DNA from: a bacterium
GTDB taxonomy: Bacteria; Chloroflexota; Dormibacteria; UBA8260; Bog-877
Length of the DNA: 5,268 bases
Direction of reading: 5' to 3'
Assembly (NCBI GenBank): GCA_021817025.1
Contig: JAKAWF010000269.1
Span: forward strand, 1 to 5,268
Each line of letters begins with the position of its first letter. The stretch's first letter is position 1. The position numbers and the translations under genes were made by a program. Under the pieces are notes generated by a model. The model had not been told where the DNA came from, searched no databases, and worked only from the letters and a program-made list of their open reading frames with translations. Positions 1 to 5,268 of the stretch are shown in pieces.

Positions 1-13
1 AGCACTGCTCTGG

Positions 14-75
14 GGCCATTGACCACTCCGTCGGCAGGATGCGCTTTCGGGGGTTTACCGCAGTGGTCATGGGCC
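14..75. repeat. Imperfect inverted repeat
   Basis: Arm 14-27 (GGCCATTGACCACT) is complementary to arm 62-75 (AGTGGTCATGGGCC) at 12 of 14 positions, with a perfect 8-base core (TGACCACT at 20-27 and AGTGGTCA at 62-69). The 34-base interval shows no further pairing that I can see. It could be a long-loop hairpin in a leader RNA or a pair of protein half-sites. Chance is also possible in GC-rich DNA, and no function can be assigned. Confidence 0.3.
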
Positions 76-104
76 ACACGAATCACCGGGCCTGTGCCCC
101 AGAC

Positions 105-125
105 CAGAGTCGTCCGGACGCTCTG
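105..125. promoter_or_regulatory. 21-bp dyad, candidate operator
   Basis: The sequence CAGAG-T-CGTCC / GGACG-CTCTG is a dyad with 10 paired positions on each side and one extra T at 110. The core CGTCCGGACG (111-120) is a perfect palindrome, and CAGAG (105-109) pairs with CTCTG (121-125). Having almost no loop, it suits a dimeric regulator site on DNA better than an RNA hairpin. It abuts and overlaps the weak -10-like TGTAAT at 124-129, where an operator would be expected. That it controls the downstream glycosyltransferase is inference; the regulator is unknown and I do not recognise the site as that of a known family. Confidence 0.35.
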
Positions 126-180
126 TAATGGCCGCGCAGCCCCGGTGGCTCTCGGAGCAGACGGCTGACTGATGGGACAG

Positions 181-219
181 GCAGCCGGCGGTGTGAACAG
201 GTGAGGCGTGCGCCGCTGC
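181..219 (+). other. Bulged stem-loop across the upstream GTG start
   Basis: GCAG-C-CGGCG (181-190) can pair with CGCCG-CTGC (211-219). This gives nine base pairs with a single bulged C at 185 and a 20-base loop (191-210). The loop contains the GTG at 201, the most upstream possible start of the glycosyltransferase. If that start is used, the fold could modulate initiation. If translation begins at 498, the structure is simply part of a leader. All pairs are Watson-Crick, but such stems also arise by chance in GC-rich DNA. Confidence 0.3.
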
Positions 220-1673
220 AGCCCGGGATGGCAGAGACGGCATTGGGGCATCCCACGGAACGGAATAATGGGGCCGCCCGCATCGGGACCGCCGGACCTA
301 CTGGTGGCACTGAGGCAGGGACCAGGCACACCTCGACCCTGCCGTGGTACGGTCGCTCCGTGCCCGCCCGGCGTGCGAACCACCCCGCGGATCATGACCC
401 TGGAGCGGATACCGACCCAGTGGCATCAGGGCACGCCAGTGCCGCTGCTGTCAAGTCGCCAGCTGGCCTCGTCGTATTGGCGCTCGAGGGCCAGGAGTTG
501 ACCATCGTCGTGTCCCTCCTGGTGGCGGGTGCCGCGCTTCGGCTCTATGGCTACACCCAGTTCCCACCTTTCGGCGCTAATCAGGACGAGCTGGCTTGGG
601 CGTGGCTGGGTCAGAGCCTGTGGCTGCACCATTCGCCCTCCTCCTGGTCGTACCTGGTTGGCTACGCACATGTCGGAGTCATGAGGACCTACGGCGGCGT
701 TCTCCTGCCATGGGTCCATCCCTACTTCGACGCCCCGCCGCTCTTCGGTCTCCTGGTTGGTGGCGTCGCGCTGCTGGCCGGGCAGCACACGCCGACCCAG
801 GTGGGGCCCCAGGCCATCCGCCTAGTGCCCATCGCGCTGAGCCTGGTCAGCGCCGGCCTTTTGTACCGGCTTGGCCGCCGCTTTCTCGGAACCCCCACCG
901 CGCTGGTGGCTTTGGCGGCATTCTGCGTCACACCGTGGGTTGTGGAGGCCAGCCGCCTGGTGGAGAGCGAGTGGCTTCTGGCCCCCATGCTGCTGGGCGG
1001 GCTGCTGCTCGCGAGCCGCCCCGGTGCGCGCCCCACCGCCGCCATGCTCGCCCTGTGCGTCCTCGCACCCCTGGTGAAGGTGCCGGGCGTGGTCGTTGGG
1101 GCGGCGTGTGCGGTCGCGTTGCTCACTGAGCGGCGTTGGGGCACCGCAGTCCTAGCCCTGCTCGCCGCACCGGTTGGAGTCGGCCTGTTCGCCGCTTATG
1201 GCGCCGCCATCGACTGGCAACAGTTCCTGACGATATGGCATGCCCAGGCTGCCCGCCACACCAGCTTGGCGGCCGGACCGCTGTTCTTGTTCTCTGGCCA
1301 GGATGGTCTGTGGAATTTCGTACCGCTAAACGATCCCCTCTGGAGCGTTGGAATGGTGGGCCTTGCGGCCATGCTGCTGCGACGGCCCCTCGGCCGGGAA
1401 GCCAGGATCCCGCTTGCGTTCGCGGGCTTCGCCCTGCTCATGGCCCTGACCGCCAGCACGGAGGGCAGCCAGTATTACGGGTGGTACCGGCTTGCCGTCT
1501 ACCCGCTGGCCTACCTCGGCGTCGGTGACCTGGTTGCTCGCAACCTGCCGACAGGGATTGCCGCACTGCTCGATCGGCTGCGAGCGAGCCCCACGGGGGA
1601 CCGCATGACCGGTGAGGCGGCGGTCACCCCTGGCCCGCTGGTGGCCGGGCCGGTGCAGAAGGGTCCCACCTGA
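201..1673 (+). CDS. GT-C (GT39/PMT-like) membrane glycosyltransferase
   Basis: This is a polytopic membrane protein of the GT-C class, which transfers a sugar from a polyprenyl-phosphate donor on the outer face of the cytoplasmic membrane; its donor and acceptor are unknown. The longest frame gives 490 residues. A first hydrophobic segment (about 101-117) is followed by an extracytoplasmic loop with Asp129-Glu130 (NQDELAW), in the place of the catalytic acidic pair of PMT/ArnT proteins. A second loop holds D177-A-P-P. RLVPIALSLVSAGLLYRLGRR (207-227) and a following R-x4-E segment (252-257) are typical of GT39-like proteins. Further hydrophobic segments lie near 232-248, 258-271, 279-308, 315-337, 383-393, 403-418 and 431-445, about ten in all, before a 45-residue tail. 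The start is doubtful: residues 1-99 are low-complexity with no membrane segment. By hand count, about 71% of their codons end in G or C, against about 87% for residues 201-299. TTG at 498 is an alternative giving 391 residues. Class confidence is good; specificity is unknown. Confidence 0.8.
   Translation: MRRAPLQPGMAETALGHPTERNNGAARIGTAGPTGGTEAGTRHTSTLPWYGRSVPARRANHPADHDPGADTDPVASGHASAAAVKSPAGLVVLALEGQELTIVVSLLVAGAALRLYGYTQFPPFGANQDELAWAWLGQSLWLHHSPSSWSYLVGYAHVGVMRTYGGVLLPWVHPYFDAPPLFGLLVGGVALLAGQHTPTQVGPQAIRLVPIALSLVSAGLLYRLGRRFLGTPTALVALAAFCVTPWVVEASRLVESEWLLAPMLLGGLLLASRPGARPTAAMLALCVLAPLVKVPGVVVGAACAVALLTERRWGTAVLALLAAPVGVGLFAAYGAAIDWQQFLTIWHAQAARHTSLAAGPLFLFSGQDGLWNFVPLNDPLWSVGMVGLAAMLLRRPLGREARIPLAFAGFALLMALTASTEGSQYYGWYRLAVYPLAYLGVGDLVARNLPTGIAALLDRLRASPTGDRMTGEAAVTPGPLVAGPVQKGPT
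486..500 (+). promoter_or_regulatory. Candidate ribosome binding site and TTG start inside the glycosyltransferase frame
   Basis: GAGGG at 486-490 lies 7 bases before an in-frame TTG at 498-500. From there the protein reads MTIVVSLLVAGAALRLYG, going straight into the first membrane segment. The GTG at 201 and the ATG at 228 have no comparable purine-rich motif at good spacing. Another in-frame GTG at 420 has a GGAG at 402-405, but 14 bases away. The evidence favours a start later than 201 without proving which one. Confidence 0.4.
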
Positions 1674-1720
1674 GACCCGTCGGGGACCGAGGTGCGTGCC
1701 CTGGGTCAAGTAAGGCACGT
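1661..1720. terminator. Convergent gene ends with weak stem-loops
   Basis: The two converging genes leave only 1674-1705 between their stop codons. Three short stems are possible: GGGTC (1661-1665 region) with GACCC (1674-1678); the competing GGTCCC (1662-1667) with GGGACC (1683-1688); and CGTGCC (1695-1700) with GGCACG (1714-1719), which overlaps the hydrolase stop codon. None has a T-tract on either strand, so none is a canonical intrinsic terminator. Termination may be Rho-dependent or rely on such weak structures. Confidence 0.2.
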
Positions 1721-2593
1721 CATCCCGTGGTGATACCGCTGCTCGAGCCTGGCGATGAAGCCGGCCACCTCGGAGGCCACCCGATTGGGATGCTGGACCG
1801 GTAAGTCGTGGTGGCCTGGTAAGAAGATCGCCTCGGCTGCACCGCGCGAGCTAGCGACCGCGTGCTCCGCCCCTACGCGCTTGGCCGCGGAGCGCTGAGA
1901 GCCGTCGTCCGCCAGCAGATACAGGACCGGGCAGCGGACTCGGCCCCACAGGCTCTCCAGGTCCAGCCGGTAGAGTGCCTGGGCAATCTCCATGTGCCGG
2001 GCCATGTCCAGCCGGGGGGTGAGCCAACCGTCGGGACCGGCTTCGAAGTTCCCCAGCAGCGCAGCCATGGCGGCCTCCACACCCACCTCCTCCGCCATCC
2101 CTGAGGCCGACACGAACTGGCGCAGCCGCGCCTCATCGAGCCGATCGCTGCGGGGCGGCCGCATCGCCTCGCGAGCCTCCTCCCAGCCGCTTCCGAATAC
2201 CTCATGCAGGTCGACCACCCCCCCATCGACGCAGACGACCCCAACCACGTCGGCGACCTCAGCGGCGAGCCAAAGCGCCACGCTGGCCCCCCAGCTGTGA
2301 CCGACCACGACCGGTGCCCGAAGACCCATGGTGGCGACGAGGTCGCGAAGGTCCTGGACAACCTCGTCGAACCCATAGCCGTCGAGTGGTTTGGAGCTCA
2401 AGCCATGACCCCTCAGGTCCGGGGCCACCACCAGATGTGGAGGGGAAAGGCGCGGTGCGACCAGATCCCACCAGCGGGCATTGCTGGCAAGACCGTGGAG
2501 GGCCAGGACGGGTCGCGCTGTACCCTCCCAGATCCGGCACGAGAGCGTCAGACCCTCAAGCTGCACCGCGCACAGCTGGGGGCGCGAATCCAT
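1706..2593 (-). CDS. Alpha/beta-hydrolase fold protein
   Basis: This 295-residue protein belongs to the alpha/beta-hydrolase fold-1 superfamily and is probably a soluble cytoplasmic hydrolase of an ester, amide or C-C bond; the reaction cannot be specified. Seen directly are the oxyanion-hole segment LALHGLASNARWW (30-42) and the strand/turn APDLRGHGLSSKP (57-69). The nucleophile elbow GHSWG has Ser100 as the likely nucleophile. An acid follows strand CPVLYLLADDGS (Asp229 or Asp230), and GHHDLP supplies the likely catalytic His262. A cap-like insert lies at about 130-215. The length is normal for MhpC-like hydrolases and the triad is complete, so it should be active. There is no signal peptide. 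The ATG at 2593 lies 19 bases after the tldE stop, with no strong Shine-Dalgarno motif in the gap, so translation may depend on read-through from tldE. The first strand begins near residue 10, which supports this start. It is probably the last gene of the tldD-tldE unit; a functional link to the protease is inference. Confidence 0.88.
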   Translation of the reverse strand: MDSRPQLCAVQLEGLTLSCRIWEGTARPVLALHGLASNARWWDLVAPRLSPPHLVVAPDLRGHGLSSKPLDGYGFDEVVQDLRDLVATMGLRAPVVVGHSWGASVALWLAAEVADVVGVVCVDGGVVDLHEVFGSGWEEAREAMRPPRSDRLDEARLRQFVSASGMAEEVGVEAAMAALLGNFEAGPDGWLTPRLDMARHMEIAQALYRLDLESLWGRVRCPVLYLLADDGSQRSAAKRVGAEHAVASSRGAAEAIFLPGHHDLPVQHPNRVASEVAGFIARLEQRYHHGMTCLT

Positions 2594-2612
2594 CAGGCGA
2601 CTGCCATCTCGG

Positions 2613-3959
2613 TCAGATGGCGTCTGAGACCGACGACATGTGGAAGCCCTCCACCCTTATTGGGGGCGCCTCCACGAAGACGGAGTCCCCAGCCTCTCGC
2701 GAGAGGGCGAGCTCCGCCTCCCCGATCTCGGTCGTGCGCGCCAGCACCCTGACCGGGCTCTCGTTGAAGCGGAAGTTGTTGACCGAGCCCACCACCTCGC
2801 CGTTCTCGATGAGATAGACCCCATCACGGGTGAGGCCCGTCAGCAAGAGCGAGGAGGGGTCGACGTCGCGGATGTACCAGAAGGAGGTGATGAGCAGCGC
2901 CCGTTTGGTGTTGGCTATCATCTCCTCCAGAGTCGTAGCGGTGCCGACCAGCCGCAGGTTTTCGGGATCGGCCCGGACCGGATGCTGGTGATCCTCGGCC
3001 CAGCGCCGAGGGCACACCAGCTCCTGCTGGACTCCATCTTTGATCCAGCTCGTGCGCGGCGCAGCCAACCCATTGTCGAAGACTGAGCTGTACTCGCTGG
3101 AATGAAGAGTTCGCACAAACCCGGGCACTCGCATTTGACGATGGTCAGGGTCGCTTTCGACGTTGATAAGAGGGGCGTACATGAGCTCCCCGACCCGGCT
3201 GCCACCCTGTCCCGCGAACACGGTGCGCTCCTCGTCCGCCCCCCGAGCGTGCATCTCCCAGCCCAGCCGAACCAGCATGTCGGCGGCGGGCGAAGGCTCC
3301 AGGATCACCTCGTAGTCTCCCGGCGGGAGCTCCAGATGCCGCCGGGACCACGCCATCCGGCCGATCAGGTGCTCGAACATGGCGTCGGGCTCGATCCCCT
3401 CGAACCCTGGGGCCAGCCGGCCGGCCCAGACGCTGCGGCCGAGGTCCGGGCTCTTGAGGGTCACGCTCAGCGAGCCTGCCCGACGCCGGCCGAGGAGATC
3501 CACTCCGGTCTTGGACAACAGCAGCTCCGTGTCGTCCTGCAGGTGCGCGTAGGCGTACAGATGCAGGTCGTGGGCGCGGCTCTGTTCCAGCGCCGACCGC
3601 AGCCCATCCAGCAGCGGGGCAAGGTCAAGGTCACGGGGTTCACCACCGCCCGCAGTCTCTCGCGGGCAGTCACCTGGTGAGAGCAGCGGCATGGCGTCAG
3701 GAGCTGGCGGCACATGACGGGCTCGACCATTGGCCCGGTCCGCAAGCGCCACCACGTCCTCGCGCCCCTGGACATCGGCCACCTCGGCCGCGACCCTGTC
3801 TTCCTCGATCGCGGCCACCCCGACTGAGACCGACTCCTCCACCCCATTGGTGGTGACGGTGTTGTTAGCAAGACGGCAGTTCACCGAACGGGATGAGGTT
3901 CCGATGACGATGGCAGCGCCGGCCTCCAGCCCAGCCGTGGCCAGATCCCGCAGCTCCAT
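2613..3959 (-). CDS. tldE: TldE/PmbA-type metalloprotease subunit
   Basis: TldE (PmbA) family protein of 448 residues, the partner of TldD in a cytoplasmic heteromeric peptidase. In E. coli this complex degrades unfolded peptides, matures microcin B17 and cleaves CcdA; the substrate here is unknown. The N-terminal domain shows the typical RLANNTVTTNGVEESVSVGV region (about 29-48). The C-terminal domain contains FWYIRDVDP (about 360-368), TRDGVYLIENGEVV (about 377-390) and NNFRFNESP (about 394-402). It ends in FHMSSVSDAI, a layout I recognise from actinobacterial TldE proteins. No HExxxH motif is present, as expected for this subunit. Translation could start at GTG 3962, but ATG at 3959 is preferred: GAGGG (3970-3966) lies 6 bases before it, against 3 for the GTG. 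The ATG overlaps the tldD stop by one base (TGATG), which suggests translational coupling. The length is normal and the frame is intact. Confidence 0.9.
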   Translation of the reverse strand: MELRDLATAGLEAGAAIVIGTSSRSVNCRLANNTVTTNGVEESVSVGVAAIEEDRVAAEVADVQGREDVVALADRANGRARHVPPAPDAMPLLSPGDCPRETAGGGEPRDLDLAPLLDGLRSALEQSRAHDLHLYAYAHLQDDTELLLSKTGVDLLGRRRAGSLSVTLKSPDLGRSVWAGRLAPGFEGIEPDAMFEHLIGRMAWSRRHLELPPGDYEVILEPSPAADMLVRLGWEMHARGADEERTVFAGQGGSRVGELMYAPLINVESDPDHRQMRVPGFVRTLHSSEYSSVFDNGLAAPRTSWIKDGVQQELVCPRRWAEDHQHPVRADPENLRLVGTATTLEEMIANTKRALLITSFWYIRDVDPSSLLLTGLTRDGVYLIENGEVVGSVNNFRFNESPVRVLARTTEIGEAELALSREAGDSVFVEAPPIRVEGFHMSSVSDAI

Positions 3960-5268
3960 CACCGGCCCTCGCGGCGGGTGTTGAGCACGTTGATCCTGCG
4001 GAACAGTGCAGGCGGGCAGCCATGGGACACCGGCGCCACCTGCTCGGGCTGGCCCTTGCCGCAGTTCATGGCCCCCTCGAGCCGCCAGCTCGATGGCCCC
4101 CCGATCCCTTCCATCCGCCCCCAGAAATCGGGGGTTCGGGACTGGTAAGCGACATCACGTAGCTGGCCCGCCAAGCGGCCGCGGCGGATCCTGTAGAAGC
4201 GCTGGCCGGTGAACTGAAAGTTGTAACGCTGCTGGTCGATCGACCAGGACTTGTCGCCCACGATGTAGATCCCGTGATCCACCTGGCTGATTAGATCGTC
4301 CAAGGTGGTGTCGCGTTCGGGATCCGGTTGCAACGACACGTTGGGCATCCGCTGCAGGGGGACGTGCGCCCAGCTGTCGGCGAAGGCGCAGCCGTTGGAA
4401 CGGGGCAAGTCAAAACGCTGGGCCATCTGCCGGTTCAGCTGGTAGCCGACCAGGATCCCATCCTTGATGATGTCCCAGCTCTGGGCCTCCACGCCCTCAT
4501 CGTCGTAGCCGACGGTGGCGAGCCCGAAGGGCTGGACCCGGTCCCCTGTGACGTGCATCAGAGGGGAGCCATACTTCAGGCTGCCCACCCTGTCCGGGGT
4601 GGCGAAGGTGGTGCCGGCGAAGTTCGCCTCGTAGCCCAGAGCTCGGTCCAACTCCGTCCCATGGGCGACCGACTCATGAACCGTGAGCCACAGGTTGGAC
4701 GGGTCGATGACCAGGTCATGTGGCCCGGGTTCCACCGAGGGAGAGCTGAGCTTCTCGCGCAGCAGCTCCACCAACTGGGGAGCCTCTTGGGTGAACCCGT
4801 ATTCGGCCACGTACTCCCAACCCTCACCCACAGGGCGTGCGAGCGACCGCATCGTCTCCAGCAGCCCGCTCCCAGCCTCGTCCAGGACCCCCACCTCGAG
4901 CACAGGATGCACCCGTACCCGCTCCTGGATGATGCGCGATCCCTCGGTGCTGGCGAAGAAGCGGCTCTCCTCCACCTGTTGCAGGTAAAACTCCGAGAAC
5001 CTTGCTCCTGCGGCAAGACCGGCTCCGGTTGCCTCCACCATCAACCCGACCTTGTCCTCGACCGCGATCGCAAAGGGGCTGGTAACTCGGGGAGCGATCC
5101 AGGTCGCCCGATGCTCTGGTTCGGGCGCAAGCTCCACGCGCTCTGCCAGCAGCGGTCGAAGGGAACGGGCCAGATCTGCAGCCGTCTGCACAGCCGCTGC
5201 CACGGCCTCGGGATTCAACCGGCTGGAGGCCGCGTACCCGAACGACCCGTCGACGATGACCCGTACCC
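3959..5268 (-). CDS. tldD: TldD zinc metalloprotease subunit (5' end outside window)
   Basis: This is the catalytic subunit of the TldD/TldE peptidase, a cytoplasmic zinc protease acting on unfolded or leader peptides in characterised cases. The frame stays open to the window edge. Upstream of a TTG codon at 5218 it reads VRVIVDGSFGYAASSR, the typical N-terminal TldD strand, so TTG 5218 is not the start. The visible part has 435 residues; compared with about 480-510 for the family, roughly 45-75 N-terminal residues are missing. Counting from the first full visible codon, the metal motif HESVAHGTELD lies at 197-207, with His197, Glu198, His202 and Glu205 (codons at about 4678-4652). The Gly common before the second His is Ala. 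The C-terminal motif MNCGKGQPEQ keeps Cys402 (codon 4063-4061), the family's third metal ligand. KYGSPLMHVTGDR, DKSWSIDQQRYNFQFTGQRF and SHGCPPALFRRINVLNTR are strongly conserved stretches in actinobacterial TldD. It should be active. The stop overlaps the tldE start. Confidence 0.93.
   Translation of the reverse strand, partial: VRVIVDGSFGYAASSRLNPEAVAAAVQTAADLARSLRPLLAERVELAPEPEHRATWIAPRVTSPFAIAVEDKVGLMVEATGAGLAAGARFSEFYLQQVEESRFFASTEGSRIIQERVRVHPVLEVGVLDEAGSGLLETMRSLARPVGEGWEYVAEYGFTQEAPQLVELLREKLSSPSVEPGPHDLVIDPSNLWLTVHESVAHGTELDRALGYEANFAGTTFATPDRVGSLKYGSPLMHVTGDRVQPFGLATVGYDDEGVEAQSWDIIKDGILVGYQLNRQMAQRFDLPRSNGCAFADSWAHVPLQRMPNVSLQPDPERDTTLDDLISQVDHGIYIVGDKSWSIDQQRYNFQFTGQRFYRIRRGRLAGQLRDVAYQSRTPDFWGRMEGIGGPSSWRLEGAMNCGKGQPEQVAPVSHGCPPALFRRINVLNTRREGR
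3966..3970 (-). promoter_or_regulatory. Ribosome binding site of tldE
   Basis: GAGGG on the minus strand, inside the last codons of tldD, lies 6 bases before ATG 3959 and only 3 before GTG 3962. The spacing decides for the ATG and makes the TGATG overlap the likely point of coupling between the two subunits. Confidence 0.55.

Larger units (their letters stand above)
1..200. other. Intergenic/leader region without a supported gene
   Basis: I see no convincing coding sequence here. The region lies upstream of the plus-strand membrane glycosyltransferase and contains an imperfect inverted repeat (14-75), a 21-base dyad (105-125) and the left arm of a bulged stem (181-219). A TGTAAT hexamer at 124-129 resembles a -10 box. 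Its best -35 match, CAGACC at 100-105 with an 18-base spacer, is poor, so a promoter is possible but not demonstrated. If the glycosyltransferase really starts at 498, this non-coding stretch extends to base 497. Short frames at 39-128 (29 codons plus stop) and 172-204 (10 codons plus stop) have no recognisable product. Confidence 0.6.

Noticed and set aside
39..128. 29-codon plus-strand frame (starting MRFRGF), considered as a small peptide or RiPP precursor
   Set aside because: Its only purine motif directly abuts the ATG, it has a single Cys and no core-like repeat, and there is no modification enzyme nearby besides the general TldD/TldE protease on the other strand.
1..200. tRNA, riboswitch or other known structured RNA in the leader
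   Set aside because: No tRNA T-loop or acceptor/CCA pattern and no riboswitch consensus that I recognise; only generic inverted repeats.
83..331. Minus-strand frame of 82 codons in the upstream region
   Set aside because: Pro/Arg/Ser-rich translation with no recognisable domain; it overlaps the start of the glycosyltransferase frame and looks like a random open frame in GC-rich DNA.
426..1718. Long antisense and alternate-frame open stretches over the glycosyltransferase (e.g. 426-788, 722-1144, 1326-1718 minus; 596-1129 plus)
   Set aside because: Arg/Pro/Gly-rich shadow translations produced by high third-position GC of the real frame; no family features.
2204..3680. Plus-strand open stretches over the hydrolase and tldE (e.g. 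2204-2752, 2314-2817, 2640-3086, 3102-3680)
   Set aside because: They lie opposite well-recognised coding sequence with intact motifs and have no recognisable protein features of their own.
3960..3962. GTG at 3962 as tldE start (4-base GTGA overlap with tldD)
   Set aside because: Possible, but the GAGGG motif would be only 3 bases away; ATG 3959 has a 6-base spacer. The proteins differ by one residue.
1..5268. Mobile element, CRISPR array, toxin-antitoxin or phage-defence system
   Set aside because: No transposase or integrase, direct-repeat array, terminal repeats or defence-type domains; all large genes belong to common chromosomal families.

Overview
The window looks like ordinary chromosomal DNA from a high-GC bacterium, most likely an actinobacterium or a relative. 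The reasons are the strong G/C preference at third codon positions, the frequent GTG/TTG starts, and TldD and TldE proteins that read like the actinobacterial versions rather than the enterobacterial ones. This placement is by recognition only; no database search was possible.

Layout. Bases 1-200 carry no supported gene but hold several inverted repeats. One is a tight 21-bp dyad at 105-125 that could be an operator. The plus strand then encodes one polytopic membrane protein of the GT-C (PMT/ArnT-like, GT39-type) glycosyltransferase class, ending at 1673. Its longest reading frame starts at 201, but the first ~99 codons look poorly supported, and a TTG at 498 behind a GAGGG motif is a serious alternative start. 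A short convergent gap follows (1674-1705). The rest of the window is a minus-strand cluster read from right to left: tldD (5268 to 3959, cut by the window edge), tldE (3959 to 2613) and an alpha/beta-hydrolase (2593 to 1706).

How the genes work together. TldD carries the HExxxH metal site and a C-terminal Cys; TldE is the metal-site-free partner. In E. coli the two form a heteromeric zinc protease that degrades unfolded peptides and trims microcin B17 leader and CcdA. Here the tldD stop and tldE start overlap (TGATG), which fits 1:1 coupled synthesis of such a complex. The hydrolase follows tldE after 19 bases and is probably co-transcribed, but its substrate cannot be read from the sequence. 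The membrane glycosyltransferase converges on the cluster and is a separate transcription unit.

I found no convincing new system. There is no RiPP precursor, CRISPR array, mobile element, tRNA or rRNA in view. The points most worth checking are the truncated tldD 5' end, the disputed start of the glycosyltransferase with its structured upstream region, and whether the hydrolase is a conserved partner of tldDE.
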